From positions 119,580 through 183,579 of the forward strand of contig JABGYD010000069.1 in the NCBI GenBank assembly GCA_018675425.1: a DNA stretch of 64,000 bases, in the 5' to 3' direction. A model generated the notes under the pieces. That model was given only the letters and a program-made list of their open reading frames with translations. It made no database searches and was not told the origin of the DNA. Every line of letters starts with the position of its first letter. The first letter of the stretch is position 1. The stretch is from Kordiimonadaceae bacterium (lineage in GTDB: Bacteria; Pseudomonadota; Alphaproteobacteria; Sphingomonadales; Emcibacteraceae). The position numbers and the translations under genes were made by a program. Below, in pieces: positions 10,473-21,246 of this stretch.

Positions 10473-11219
10473 TTATTTTGTGATATCTAGATAATGGACA
10501 CGGCGGAGAATATCTTCTGCTTCATCACTGTAACTTCCATCACACTTATGTACGACCATACCTGATTTCAAGGTCAAGGGTCCATTTGCATCTTTTTGAG
10601 CACGAATTATTACCCGATTAGCATCTTTTCCTACTTTCGAATAGAAAGGATATATGATTATTGCACCTGCACTTTTACTCATGATCTTAACAATATCCCC
10701 CAAACGATCCGCCCTATGAACCACAGTTAAATATCCCTTGGGTCTAACCATCCGCATTGACCGTTCAATCCATAAATCAAGATCAACCATATCAACACCT
10801 TGGGCAACCGCTTTTGTTTTATATGGTGATGGGTTAGTTTTACCTTTTTCGTAATAAGGAGGATTACTTATGACATGATCGTAGCAATTAGCTTTGCACC
10901 CATCTATATCTCGGAATATATTCCCATTAAAATAGGAAATAAAATCTGGCCCATTTTCACGTGCAAGCGCTATAAGGTCGTCCTGTATTTCAACGCCGTG
11001 CAGCGTTAAAGTTTTTATCCCCTCTCCTAATCTGGCAGCAATAAAGGATAATATAGCCCCTGTTCCAGCCCCTACATCAAGAATTTTTTCACCTTTTTTA
11101 ACAAAAATTGATGCGGCAAGAAAAATACTATCACTGGTTATTCTATATCCTTTTATGGGTTGTTTCAGAGTGAGTAGTCCTCCTAAAAATTCATCTTTCG
11201 AAACTTTAGAATAACTCAT
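10473..11219 (-). CDS. tRNA1(Val) adenine-N6 methyltransferase-like class I SAM methyltransferase
   Basis: 248 aa; DVGAGTGAILSF SAM motif and NPPYY catalytic motif. Confidence 0.85.
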   Translation of the reverse strand: MSYSKVSKDEFLGGLLTLKQPIKGYRITSDSIFLAASIFVKKGEKILDVGAGTGAILSFIAARLGEGIKTLTLHGVEIQDDLIALARENGPDFISYFNGNIFRDIDGCKANCYDHVISNPPYYEKGKTNPSPYKTKAVAQGVDMVDLDLWIERSMRMVRPKGYLTVVHRADRLGDIVKIMSKSAGAIIIYPFYSKVGKDANRVIIRAQKDANGPLTLKSGMVVHKCDGSYSDEAEDILRRVHYLDITK

Positions 11220-11491
11220 GTTTTCATATCCACATCATTATCTAGATTTTCTGCACGAATCAATCTGACTGCCTTGGCATGCTTTTCTATATCAACCATT
11301 AATCTACTTTGGATAACACCGATCCCACCACCAAGTAAACTTGCATGAGCGCCATGGACTACATATTCAATATTTTCTGCTTCAAGAAGCGCAGAAATCC
11401 TTGAAATCACAACAGCATTGTCGCTAAATAAAAGATCCTTCAAGGTAAATTTTTCCTTATTTATAAAATTTTCAGTTTGTCTTCTTGCCAA
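11216..11491 (-). CDS. DUF2007-like small protein
   Basis: 91 aa; LLFSDNAVVISRISALLEAENIEYVVHGAHAS; overlaps the methyltransferase start by 4 bp. Confidence 0.7.
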   Translation of the reverse strand: MARRQTENFINKEKFTLKDLLFSDNAVVISRISALLEAENIEYVVHGAHASLLGGGIGVIQSRLMVDIEKHAKAVRLIRAENLDNDVDMKT

Positions 11492-11553
11492 CGTAACTTG
11501 AGATGACTATTTTATGTACCCAAACATTATAAATCACAACAGGAAAAATAAAA

Positions 11554-12576
11554 GTGGGCCTTGTAATAAATTTTAATGATGAGAAAAAAGAAGACGGCCA
11601 ACAAGCCCTCTCGACACTTTTAGACCTCGTTAGTAATGACCTAGAAAAGGTGAACAGAACCATCCTTCTCAAGATGCAGAGCTCAGTGCCACTTATTCCT
11701 CAACTTGCTGGTCATCTTATCGCATCTGGTGGTAAAAGACTACGACCCATGCTCACTCTCGCTGCAAGTCATCTTTGCGGCTATGAGGGCGAGCGCCACG
11801 TTCAACTCGGAACTTGTGTAGAGTTTATCCATTCTGCGACCCTGCTTCACGATGATGTAGTAGATAAAAGTGACCTTCGCCGGGGTGAAGATACGGCAAA
11901 TGCAATCTGGGGTAATAAAGCCAGCGTGCTTGTAGGGGATTTCCTTTTCAGCAGATCATTTGAATTGATGGTTGAAGACGGCTCACTTGAAGTGCTGAAA
12001 ATTCTCTCTGGCGCATCATCAGTAATTGCTGAAGGTGAAGTTTTACAATTAGTAACAGCCAATGATACCGATACTACTGAACACGCATATATGGAAGTCA
12101 TTTGTGCTAAAACCGCCGCATTATTTGCCGCAGCCTGCGAAATTGGAGGTGTTATTGCTGAACGCCCTAAATCAGAATGTGAAGCATTGATGAGTTATGG
12201 ACAAAATCTCGGTATCATTTTTCAACTTATAGACGATGTACTAGATTATTCAGCTGAACAAAAAGTATTGGGAAAGTCTATTGGGGATGATTTTCAGGAA
12301 GGTAAAATCACCCTACCAATAGTTCTTGCGTTTAGACGCGGTAACGAGGACGAGCGCGCATTTTGGAAACGAACTATGGAAGACCTTGATCAAAGAGATG
12401 GTGATCTTGATCAAGCCATAAAACTTATGAAAAAACATAAAGCCCTTTCTGATACTGTTAAACGAGCGCGTCACTACGGATCTATTGCCCGCGATGCTCT
12501 CGCTATTTTTCCGGATAATGACTACCGTAAGGCGCTCATTGGGGTCGTCGATTTCTGCATTAACAGAGCTTACTAA
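11554..12576 (+). CDS. ispB: Long-chain polyprenyl diphosphate synthase
   Basis: 340 aa; LLHDDVVDKSDLRRG first Asp-rich motif and QLIDDVLDY second motif; GTG start. Confidence 0.92.
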   Translation: MGLVINFNDEKKEDGQQALSTLLDLVSNDLEKVNRTILLKMQSSVPLIPQLAGHLIASGGKRLRPMLTLAASHLCGYEGERHVQLGTCVEFIHSATLLHDDVVDKSDLRRGEDTANAIWGNKASVLVGDFLFSRSFELMVEDGSLEVLKILSGASSVIAEGEVLQLVTANDTDTTEHAYMEVICAKTAALFAAACEIGGVIAERPKSECEALMSYGQNLGIIFQLIDDVLDYSAEQKVLGKSIGDDFQEGKITLPIVLAFRRGNEDERAFWKRTMEDLDQRDGDLDQAIKLMKKHKALSDTVKRARHYGSIARDALAIFPDNDYRKALIGVVDFCINRAY

Positions 12577-12578
12577 TT

Positions 12579-13457
12579 GTGCAAGACTTTTCACCCCCAT
12601 ATGGTGAAATTGAAGAAATAAGTCCGCTCATTAGACGTATAACAGCACCTAATCCATCCCTATATACCTTTAAAGGTACCGGTACTTATATCATTGGACG
12701 TGGAGACGTAGCAGTAATAGATCCAGGTCCAAATATGTCAACTCATCATGATGCCATCATCACTGAATTAGGTGATGAGAAAATCACACATATATTGGTC
12801 ACTCATAATCACAAAGATCATTCTCCGGGTGCACGTCCATTAGCCACTAGTTCGGGTGCCAAAATTTATGCATTTGATGTTGGTAATCAACTTTACTCCG
12901 CTGAAGAAGCTGAAGAAGGACTTGATAAAGATTTTTTTCCAGATGTAATTTTAAAAAATAATGATGAAATAAAAAGTAATAACTGGACAATTGATGTCGT
13001 GCATACCCCCGGGCATTTATCCAATCATATTTGTTTTGGATTGAGGGAAGAAAAAGCGCTTTTTACTGGTGATCACGTAATGGGTTGGTCAACTACATTA
13101 ATTTCACCACCTGACGGCAGTATGCAAGATTATTATAATAGCCTTAATATGATGATGACCCGTGACGACAAAATATATTATCCTACGCATGGTCTACCAA
13201 TTGAAAATCCTTTAAGTTTTATCAAGAATACTCTAGAACACCGCTTAAGCAGGGATCAGGAGATAATGCATGCTCTTGAAGGGCAAAGATACTCCATCAA
13301 AGACCTAATAGGCATTGTTTATCCTAACCTCAATAAAAATTTACATGATGCAGCGAGAAGAACCATTCTAGCGCACTTGATCAGATTAGTAGCGTTAGGA
13401 GAGTTAGAAAGTGATGGACAGCCAAGTGAAAGCTCAATCTATTATCGCAAACAATAA
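12579..13457 (+). CDS. MBL-fold metallo-hydrolase
   Basis: 292 aa; LVTHNHKDHSPGARPL (HxHxDH-like) and TGDHVMGWS; GTG start 2 nt after the preceding stop. Confidence 0.88.
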   Translation: MQDFSPPYGEIEEISPLIRRITAPNPSLYTFKGTGTYIIGRGDVAVIDPGPNMSTHHDAIITELGDEKITHILVTHNHKDHSPGARPLATSSGAKIYAFDVGNQLYSAEEAEEGLDKDFFPDVILKNNDEIKSNNWTIDVVHTPGHLSNHICFGLREEKALFTGDHVMGWSTTLISPPDGSMQDYYNSLNMMMTRDDKIYYPTHGLPIENPLSFIKNTLEHRLSRDQEIMHALEGQRYSIKDLIGIVYPNLNKNLHDAARRTILAHLIRLVALGELESDGQPSESSIYYRKQ

Positions 13458-13498
13458 AACTTATGATTAATTTAGCAAAACTTTAATTTTAAAATTTA

Positions 13499-14002
13499 TC
13501 AATGAAGCTTGCTATCAAGTTTAGCAGTACCACTTTTAATCAACTCTTTATGATCAGAATTTTTCATATTAGCACTTATAATTTGACGCGCTGCAGACGT
13601 TGCCAAATTAACCGTCAAAGCACTAATTTCTTTGAGTGCTGCAGCTTCAGCTTGAACGATTTTTTGCTCCGCAACTTCGCCGCGACGCTTAGTTATTTCT
13701 TCCATCTGCAATTTATTTTCAGAAATCATTAGCTTCACTTCTGCTTTCGCATTATCCATCAGTTCAGAAGCTTCTTTTTCAGCAGCCTGTTGGTCTTTTT
13801 CATATTTTGCGAGAAGACTTGCCGCTTCTTCACGAAGAGATTTAGCATTTTTAAGCTGTTCTTCGATCTGACATGATCTTTCATCAAGAATTTTTGCCAA
13901 AACAGCCGGGATTTTTTTCCAAACAATCAGAGCAAAGAAAAGGGTCACTGCGAGTGAAACCCAGGTTGCAGGATCCATCCAGAATGTTAAATGTTCATCC
14001 AT
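13499..14002 (-). CDS. atpF: F0F1 ATP synthase subunit b
   Basis: 167 aa with N-terminal TM and long charged helix; last gene of the F0 cluster. Confidence 0.92.
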   Translation of the reverse strand: MDEHLTFWMDPATWVSLAVTLFFALIVWKKIPAVLAKILDERSCQIEEQLKNAKSLREEAASLLAKYEKDQQAAEKEASELMDNAKAEVKLMISENKLQMEEITKRRGEVAEQKIVQAEAAALKEISALTVNLATSAARQIISANMKNSDHKELIKSGTAKLDSKLH

Positions 14003-14505
14003 TAATCTTCTCCCTTGAGAGAGGCATTAGTGTTAGCATCAATAACCTTCGCAACGTCTTTGACTTCGATTTTAAGCCCTGCAATTTTCAAAACAATTTC
14101 AGAACATACTTCTGTTGCAACTTCACGAACTTCACTGAGAGCTTTATTTTTAGCCTCATCAATTCTCATCTGCGCTTTATCTGCCTTTGCTGTCAGTTTC
14201 TTTGAAAGTTTTAGATATTCTTTTTCCGCAATATCCTTCAACTCTTCCCGTTTAGAAAGCACCATTGCCGCTACATTGCTGCGCGCCTCTGATTGTGACT
14301 TTTCATAAAGTACACGTGCACTTTCTGCCTTTGCTTGTAATTTTTCAGCTTCCACTAAATCACCAGCTATGGCATCCTGGCGTTTTTTAAGAACACCTGC
14401 AATCTTTGGTGCCGCACTTCCGGCCATAAAGATATAAAGAGTTGCAAAAACAACAATTAACCAGAAAATTTGCGGTACAAAAAACGCTATATCTAATTGC
14501 GGCAT
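14002..14505 (-). CDS. F0F1 ATP synthase subunit b'
   Basis: MPQLDIAFFVPQIFWLIVVFATLYIFM; typical alphaproteobacterial b' between subunits c and b. Confidence 0.92.
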   Translation of the reverse strand: MPQLDIAFFVPQIFWLIVVFATLYIFMAGSAAPKIAGVLKKRQDAIAGDLVEAEKLQAKAESARVLYEKSQSEARSNVAAMVLSKREELKDIAEKEYLKLSKKLTAKADKAQMRIDEAKNKALSEVREVATEVCSEIVLKIAGLKIEVKDVAKVIDANTNASLKGED

Positions 14506-14569
14506 GCTTTCCTCCTTGATCCATCTCGATCAGACCGTATCATTAAAAATCTTTTTTAAGTTAAGATTA

Positions 14570-14827
14570 TTAAGCAAAAAGGATAATGAAGGCAATAACC
14601 AGACCAAACAAGCCAGTCGCTTCAGCAAGTGCAAAACCCAGCATGGCTTGACCAAAAACTGGACCAGCAGCTGCCGGATTACGGATAGCTGCAGATACAT
14701 AGTTACCAAAAATAACGCCAATGCCAACACCAGCTCCAATAAGAGCAGTACATGCAAGACCAGCACCAATGTAACGAGCCGCTTGAACTTCTGCGTTTGC
14801 TGCGAGAGTTGCTATTTCCATTTCCAT
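14570..14827 (-). CDS. atpE: F0F1 ATP synthase subunit c
   Basis: 85 aa; two-helix hairpin with GAGVGIGVIFGNYV and EATGLFGLVIAFIILFA carboxylate. Confidence 0.96.
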   Translation of the reverse strand: MEMEIATLAANAEVQAARYIGAGLACTALIGAGVGIGVIFGNYVSAAIRNPAAAGPVFGQAMLGFALAEATGLFGLVIAFIILFA

Positions 14828-14891
14828 TTTATTTTCCTTTAATTATATAAATTTTAGTTTATTTTTTACGTTAGTTAATAATCATATCCAA

Positions 14892-15641
14892 TTAGTGCAT
14901 ATGAAGTGCGTCGTTTAAATAAAGACAAGTTAGCATTGCAAATACATACGCCTGAAGACAGGCAACTAGTAATTCAAGCCCGGTTAGCGCAACTATAAAC
15001 GCGAAGGGTAAGAAAGCACTTACCGCAAAAACACCTCCAAGGGCTCCAAGACTAACAACAAACCCACCAAAAACTTTCAACATAGTATGTCCCGCTACCA
15101 TATTGGCAAACAAACGAACAGACAGGCTGATAGGGCGAGATAAATAAGAAATAATTTCAATCGGAATAAGTAGTATCAGAAGATACCAGGGCGCGCCATG
15201 TGGGACAAAAAAGCTAAGAAATTTAAATCCGTGTGTGATAAATCCAATTAAAGTGACGCCAATAAAAACAAAGGTTGCCATAGCGAAGGTAACGGCGATG
15301 TGACTTGTGAATGTAAATGAATGAAGCCAAGGAACCATTCCTATGAGGTTAGCAGCTAGGACAAACATAAAGAGTGTGAAGATAAATGGAAAATACTTTC
15401 TCCCATCTGGTCCGGCCGTATCGCCAAGCATTTTAGCTATAAATTCATAACACATTTCAACACCCGATTGCCAACGATCAGGCACGAGGGCTGTTTTGCG
15501 CATACCAAAAGTTACAAAAATTGTAATAACTGCAAGCGTTGCCAACATGGCCGCTGACGAGTTAGTAAATGATATATCATAACCGGCTACATCAATTTGA
15601 ACCCAGGGTTTAACTGTAAACTGTTCGAGTGGGCTTGCCAC
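14892..15641 (-). CDS. atpB: F0F1 ATP synthase subunit a
   Basis: 249 aa; SLSVRLFANMVAGHTMLKVF and ELLVACLQAYVFAMLTCLYLNDALHMH. Confidence 0.97.
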   Translation of the reverse strand: MASPLEQFTVKPWVQIDVAGYDISFTNSSAAMLATLAVITIFVTFGMRKTALVPDRWQSGVEMCYEFIAKMLGDTAGPDGRKYFPFIFTLFMFVLAANLIGMVPWLHSFTFTSHIAVTFAMATFVFIGVTLIGFITHGFKFLSFFVPHGAPWYLLILLIPIEIISYLSRPISLSVRLFANMVAGHTMLKVFGGFVVSLGALGGVFAVSAFLPFAFIVALTGLELLVACLQAYVFAMLTCLYLNDALHMH

Positions 15642-15655
15642 AGTATTGTACCTCT

Positions 15656-15982
15656 TTACTTTTTATCATGTTCATTACGCGTTTCACTTGGCATAAGCTG
15701 CTTCGCGGCCCGCATAACATTTGTTATTCCTGCCGCAGATCCAAGCATAATCATAATGATCATTAGCCACGGTTTTGTATCAAAATACTGGTCCAAGTAC
15801 CAGCCTACCAAAATTCCGACCAGCAAACCTGCAACCAATTCAGCAACTAACCTAGTAGCAACCCCGTAGGTACTTGCTTCATTAAGCCCGCGGGCTTCTT
15901 TCGGATTATTTGCCTCACGTGCAACGTTTACTCGGGTGCTTAAATCATCCAACTTTGCCTTCATCTCATCCGACTTTTTCAT
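15656..15982 (-). CDS. atpI: AtpI-like F0F1 ATP synthase assembly protein
   Basis: Two-TM AtpI-type protein upstream of atpB; start re-assigned to the internal Met (MKKSDEMKAK..) of the listed ORF 15656..16096. Confidence 0.8.
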   Translation of the reverse strand: MKKSDEMKAKLDDLSTRVNVAREANNPKEARGLNEASTYGVATRLVAELVAGLLVGILVGWYLDQYFDTKPWLMIIMIMLGSAAGITNVMRAAKQLMPSETRNEHDKK

Positions 15983-16199
15983 ATTGTCAGTCAAGTTCAG
16001 CTCCCTTGTTTGAGTATAGAAGAAAGCCAATTGTGACCTTCCAAGAAAACACCATAAAATTGAATGCAAGATAGTTTCAGACTTTACTGCTGTCAAGCAC
16101 CAAAAGATACTGTTTTTACAACCAATTTTTTATCGTTAACATATTGAAGTAAAATGATATTTCTGGACATTAAATTTCTAAAAATTAGCGAAAAAAAAA

Positions 16200-19100
16200 T
16201 TATACGTTTTCGAATTGAGAATCCATTACCCTATTGCGAATTTTTTCTGCACTATCAAGGTCAACGGAAACCAATTGCGAAACACCTCTTTCAGCCATTG
16301 TTACTCCAAAAAGGCGGTTCATTCGGCTCATACTTATAGCATTATGAGTAACAATCAAAAAGCGTGTTGAGGTATTTTTATTCATTTCATCTAATAGATC
16401 GCAGAAGCGTTCGACATTTGCATCATCAAGTGGGGCATCAACCTCATCAAGAACACAAATTGGTGATGGGTTAGTCATAAATACTGCAAAAATAAGCGAT
16501 AGGGCGGTAAGCGCCTGTTCTCCTCCACTGAGGAGACCAAGATTTTGCATTTTTTTACCTGGTGGGCTTGCCATAATCTCCAACCCCGCATCAAGTGGAT
16601 CATCAGATTCTGTGAGTTCGAGATAGGCTTCACCACCACCAAATAGCGTGATAAAAAGATTTTTAAAATGACTATTCACAGCATCGAATGCTTTTAACAT
16701 CCGTGCACGGCCTTCACGGTTGAGATCGGATATAGCTTTGTTAAGATGTCTAATAGCTTCTTCAAGCTCTTCGCGTTCATTCACGGATACGCCAAGTTGA
16801 GTATTTATTTCTTCAAGCTCTTCTTCTGCACGGAGATTAACTGCACCAAGACGCTCGCGCTCTATTTTAAGCCGCTCAAGTTTTTGATAAGACATTTCTT
16901 CATCAGGAATTTTTTCATCACTCTCCAATTCAGTGAGCATGTAAAGCCCCATCGGTTCACAGTCAAATTCTTCATGGATCCGTCGGGTAAGGTTTTCTTT
17001 TAGCTCATTATATTGCTCTAAATTAGTTTCAATGCGAACCTTTTGCTCGCGTGCTTCGCTAACATTTCCTTGGACGTTGCGCATTTCACGTTCTTTGGTC
17101 GACAACTGTTCCTCAGCTTCTGAAAGATTTAGTGCCGCTTCTTTAAGTTCGCCGCCTGCCTCATCAATTAAATTATTAAGTTTACGGCGCTCTAATACAA
17201 TTTCTCCGGGCCTACTTTCAAGAATGATTAATTCAGCCTTAGTTTCTTCACTGCGAATATTAAGATTTTCCAGATGCTTATTCATATTTTTCAATCGGCC
17301 CTGCCAATTCTCACACTCGGCTTTAACTTGCTCAAGCCGATTAATGCGCATTTCACTTTTATTATAGTGACTATCGTGGGCAATCCGTGCATCAGAGAAA
17401 TAACTTCGCTTAGCTTCTACTGCATCACGGCTCTTAATAATTTTATTTTCAAGTTCAACTGTTTCTGGAAGTTTTTTAAGATTATCAATTGCAGTCTGAT
17501 AGCGATTATTTTGATCTTTAATATCCTGACGAAGGTGTTCTAATCTATCCTTCAGAGCACTTTCTTCAGACTGATGACGTGCAGCAAGCTTTTCAAACTC
17601 AGCGAGTTCGCGCCGGGCATTGATAGCCTGCTCGTCAGATTTTCTCCATTTATCATGACACACTCGACTTATGATTTTAATTTCATTAAGTTCTTCAGAA
17701 ATATTTTTATGTTTTTCTTGAGCACTAAAAACTATTTTGTCGTTATTTTGATAATCATAAATTAGTTTTTTTAGACGATTTTTTTGGCTCAATCTGACCG
17801 CAGCACGTGAAGGTGCTTCAGGTGAAATACAAAGACCATCCCAGCGCCAGACACCACCATCAAAAGTTACCAATCGCTGACCTGATTTTAACCCACCAAT
17901 AAGTCTAAGCGCTTCTTCTTCACTCTTTACAACGCCTATTTGGCTTAATCGGCGTTTTAGAGTTAAAGGTGATTTTACAAATTTATCAAGTGTATCTATA
18001 CCTTCAGCAAACTTAGCTTGTTCAACAAGAGGTGGTAAATCCCGCCAATAAACAGCAGAAGCCGGGTCATCACCAGCATCAAGATCACTATCAAGTGCTG
18101 CACCAAGTGCCATTTCATAACCTTTGCTAACTGACAGTTTTTCAAGTATTGGAACTCCACCCTCTTCATAATCAGCACTTAAAAATTCCTCAACTGCTTG
18201 CTTTTCTGCAGTGATCCGAGCAAGATTGCCTTCACAAGTCTGATGGTGATTTCTTGCCTCCTGTTCAAGCTGTTGAATTTTTTGTTTTTTGTCCTCAGCC
18301 TCATTAAACTCCAGAAGTGTTGTGGAGATGAGTTGTTCGGCTGTAGTTAAATTTTTCTCCGCACCAACCAATGACTGAGTAAATAAATTATTATCTTCAA
18401 GGGATGCAAGTCTTTCTTCTACGGTAATTTTCTGTTCTTCAAGGTTTTGTTTTTTCTCTTTGCGCTCTTCAATCTCGCGGACATAATTAAGCCGGTCAGC
18501 ATTTCTCTCAGCTTGGATCGTCATAAGTCCTTCAAGAAGTAGTTCTGCCTCAAGAGTATCTGATTGCTTCTCTTTTAGCGTTTTAGCAAGCACCTCCATG
18601 TTTCCACTGGCACCTGAGGCTTCGTCTTCAATAGTTTTCTTTTCATTTTCTAAACGCTTTATCGTCGCAGAACCATCCCTAACGGCTTCTTTTTCACGTC
18701 CTTCATCTTGATTTATTTGTTCTAGAAGAAGGGATAATTTTTCTTGTGTTTCAGCTACCCGACGTTCTTCTCCGTCCAAGCCGTCTCTACTCAAAGTGAT
18801 GCGATGTAGTTTTGCGCCGCACTCAGCATCCCATTGACGCAGTTCCGGAAGCTTGGTGGCTATAATTGTCTGGTCTTTGCTGAGAGCCGCAAGCTCAGTG
18901 GTTACTTTTGCAACAATTAATGAAAGCTTCTGATCTTCGTGCGAAGCATCGTTAATATTTTTTTGGTTAGCCTGCCACTGCAAATATAAGAGGAGAGATT
19001 GCAATTTTCTAATTTCACCTGCAACATTTTTATAGCGCGTTGCTTGTCGGGCCTGATTTTTTAAACTTCTAATCTGGTCCTGAAGACTTACTTCAACATC

Positions 19101-19685
19101 ACCCAAACGTTCAAGGTTTTTGTTAGCGCTACGGAGTTTACTTTCAGCTTCCTTACGCCGCGAGTGAAGACCACTAATACCCGCAGCCTCCTCTAAAACA
19201 GCCCGTCGTTCTTTTGGTTTAGCACTTATTAGGGATCCTATCCGGCCCTGACTTACAAGTGACGGTGAATGAGCCCCAGTTGAAGCATCCGCAAACATCA
19301 GTTTAATATCTTTACCGCGAATTTCTTTACCATTTAATCGATATGCGGAACCACTATCACGCTCAATCCGTCTGGAAATTTCAAGATCAACCTCATCATT
19401 AAATGCTGTTGGTGCGGTGCGATCTTCATTATCAAGACTAAGAGTTACTTCAGCAAGATTTCTTGCTGGTCGGGTGGAAGTGCCAGCAAAAATAACATCG
19501 TCCATGCCGCTACCACGCATACTTTTTGCAGAATTTTCGCCCATCACCCATCGAAGGGCCTCGAGAAGGTTTGATTTTCCGCAACCATTCGGGCCAACCA
19601 CTCCTGTCAGACCTGGCTCAATCAGCAGTTCCGTCGGATCAACAAAGGACTTAAATCCTGATAGTCTTAGCCGCGTAAAGTCCAA
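16200..19685 (-). CDS. smc: Chromosome segregation protein SMC
   Basis: 1161 aa; FKSFVDPTELLIEPGLTGVVGPNGCGKSNLLEALRW Walker A, LLSGGEQALTALSLIFAVF signature, CVLDEVDAPLDDANVERF Walker B, coiled coils with hinge. Confidence 0.98.
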   Translation of the reverse strand: MDFTRLRLSGFKSFVDPTELLIEPGLTGVVGPNGCGKSNLLEALRWVMGENSAKSMRGSGMDDVIFAGTSTRPARNLAEVTLSLDNEDRTAPTAFNDEVDLEISRRIERDSGSAYRLNGKEIRGKDIKLMFADASTGAHSPSLVSQGRIGSLISAKPKERRAVLEEAAGISGLHSRRKEAESKLRSANKNLERLGDVEVSLQDQIRSLKNQARQATRYKNVAGEIRKLQSLLLYLQWQANQKNINDASHEDQKLSLIVAKVTTELAALSKDQTIIATKLPELRQWDAECGAKLHRITLSRDGLDGEERRVAETQEKLSLLLEQINQDEGREKEAVRDGSATIKRLENEKKTIEDEASGASGNMEVLAKTLKEKQSDTLEAELLLEGLMTIQAERNADRLNYVREIEERKEKKQNLEEQKITVEERLASLEDNNLFTQSLVGAEKNLTTAEQLISTTLLEFNEAEDKKQKIQQLEQEARNHHQTCEGNLARITAEKQAVEEFLSADYEEGGVPILEKLSVSKGYEMALGAALDSDLDAGDDPASAVYWRDLPPLVEQAKFAEGIDTLDKFVKSPLTLKRRLSQIGVVKSEEEALRLIGGLKSGQRLVTFDGGVWRWDGLCISPEAPSRAAVRLSQKNRLKKLIYDYQNNDKIVFSAQEKHKNISEELNEIKIISRVCHDKWRKSDEQAINARRELAEFEKLAARHQSEESALKDRLEHLRQDIKDQNNRYQTAIDNLKKLPETVELENKIIKSRDAVEAKRSYFSDARIAHDSHYNKSEMRINRLEQVKAECENWQGRLKNMNKHLENLNIRSEETKAELIILESRPGEIVLERRKLNNLIDEAGGELKEAALNLSEAEEQLSTKEREMRNVQGNVSEAREQKVRIETNLEQYNELKENLTRRIHEEFDCEPMGLYMLTELESDEKIPDEEMSYQKLERLKIERERLGAVNLRAEEELEEINTQLGVSVNEREELEEAIRHLNKAISDLNREGRARMLKAFDAVNSHFKNLFITLFGGGEAYLELTESDDPLDAGLEIMASPPGKKMQNLGLLSGGEQALTALSLIFAVFMTNPSPICVLDEVDAPLDDANVERFCDLLDEMNKNTSTRFLIVTHNAISMSRMNRLFGVTMAERGVSQLVSVDLDSAEKIRNRVMDSQFENV

Positions 19686-19722
19686 AACAGTCCTTTCCTG
19701 TTAATTCTGCAAAAAAAAATTA

Positions 19723-20436
19723 CTAAAATTTTAATGCCGCCTCAATGGCTTTTTCCACCGCAGCATAGGTATTACCTGTTTTATTACCGTTAACTAAAAT
19801 TGTTGGTGTCGCTGTTACCTTATATTTCTGAATACCCTCCTGATGAACCGAGTAGAGGTAATCACCAATTTTTTCATTTAATAAACAGGCTTCTATTTTT
19901 CTATTATTAATTCCAAGCCGGTTTGCTACTTTTGAAACCTTATCAATTGTAGACTGCACAAAAATATTATTAGCCGTTCTTTGATCGTGAATACCCGACA
20001 ACTTTTGATATTCAGAAATATCGTACCATTGGGTCTGTTGTGTAAATAATATCTCCATAAATTTAAAATATCGTTTCTCTGGCACACAGCGTGTTAGTAT
20101 TGATGCAGAAGCGTCAATAGCATTTAGAAGAAAGCTGCGCATAACAACTTTCACTTTTCCTGTATCAACATATTTATCTTTAATTCTAGGTAAAACAAAA
20201 TTATGAAAGGTTGCGCAGTGGTTACAAGTAAGTGAGGCGTATTCAATAATTTCTACCGGCGCTTTTGGATCCCCAAGCACCATATCTTGATTTAAAAATG
20301 GCATTTCTCCCACCAATGTAGTGCTACTGTTAGATATATTTTCTTGTGCAATAACTATAGAATTTATCGAAAAAATTGCAAAGAATGCAACACCTATGAT
20401 GGTGGTTACTTTTAGCTTATTTAGTTGTTTTATCAT
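19723..20436 (-). CDS. DsbA-like secreted thioredoxin-fold protein
   Basis: 237 aa; signal-like N-terminus; EIIEYASLTCNHCATFH with CNHC redox motif; ATPTILVNG. Confidence 0.9.
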   Translation of the reverse strand: MIKQLNKLKVTTIIGVAFFAIFSINSIVIAQENISNSSTTLVGEMPFLNQDMVLGDPKAPVEIIEYASLTCNHCATFHNFVLPRIKDKYVDTGKVKVVMRSFLLNAIDASASILTRCVPEKRYFKFMEILFTQQTQWYDISEYQKLSGIHDQRTANNIFVQSTIDKVSKVANRLGINNRKIEACLLNEKIGDYLYSVHQEGIQKYKVTATPTILVNGNKTGNTYAAVEKAIEAALKF

Positions 20437-20528
20437 TTTTCACCCACAATATGTTGTTATTACTATAGAAATGAAAACTATTACAAATCAAGTCCAGAAT
20501 AACAAAGTGTTATAATTTTATGTTTTTT

Positions 20529-21107
20529 TTAATCTTTACTATTAGTGCTACCTTGGCCGCGCCTCGTAAAACGCTTGGTTTTCTCTATCTCCAAGGGTTT
20601 ATCTCTAGATAAAAGCTCTGCGCCCACTTGAAATAAACTTTCTCTTAATTCACCATCTTTTATATCTATTAACATTTTATGTAGTTCGTTTTTTTGAGAA
20701 TCGGAAAGAATCGGTTGTTCGTAAATTTTTAGAGGTTTTTGTTCTTCTATAATACCATGATGGCAAATCAAACGATGAACTGCGTTAAACCCATAATAAG
20801 AGTTTATTCGGTCAATGACGAGAGGCTCTAGATGTTGCATTTCAGGAGCAAAACTTCCATTAACTCTAATATGAAGAACCCCACCTTTAGTTTCCATTTG
20901 GTTATTTTTTTTTGGCATCACAAGCCGTTCAGGTAAGCTTGAACGAGCAAGAACGGAACCGACAATTTCAGGCCAGTGCATTAGAATTTCACTGCGTGCA
21001 AAACCATAACGACGAAAGGCGACATTATTAATTCTGCGAGCAATATCCGCAATTGAACTAGTCTTGTAGGTTCGTTTTATAATTTTACTATCAACCATAA
21101 TCAGCAT
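20529..21107 (-). CDS. DUF721 (DciA-like) protein
   Basis: 192 aa; WPEIVGSVLARSSLPERLVMPKK...GVLHIRVNGSFAPEMQHLEPLVIDRINSYYG; position between mutY and dsbA/smc. Confidence 0.8.
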   Translation of the reverse strand: MLIMVDSKIIKRTYKTSSIADIARRINNVAFRRYGFARSEILMHWPEIVGSVLARSSLPERLVMPKKNNQMETKGGVLHIRVNGSFAPEMQHLEPLVIDRINSYYGFNAVHRLICHHGIIEEQKPLKIYEQPILSDSQKNELHKMLIDIKDGELRESLFQVGAELLSRDKPLEIEKTKRFTRRGQGSTNSKD

Positions 21108-21246
21108 TATAGCCTTTTATAAAATATCAGGATATAAAAATTAAAGACCAAATTATATTTTTATGTCAAACCAAAACGATTCCTAACTTTATTTGAAAAG
21201 CTATTGTTGTATAGTTATGCTTAAGAATCACTAAAACAGAGCAAAA

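Noticed and set aside
14530-14769. 79-aa hydrophobic minus strand ORF overlapping atpE
   Set aside because: Alternative frame of atpE; Leu-rich translation is a by-product of the conserved c-subunit sequence.
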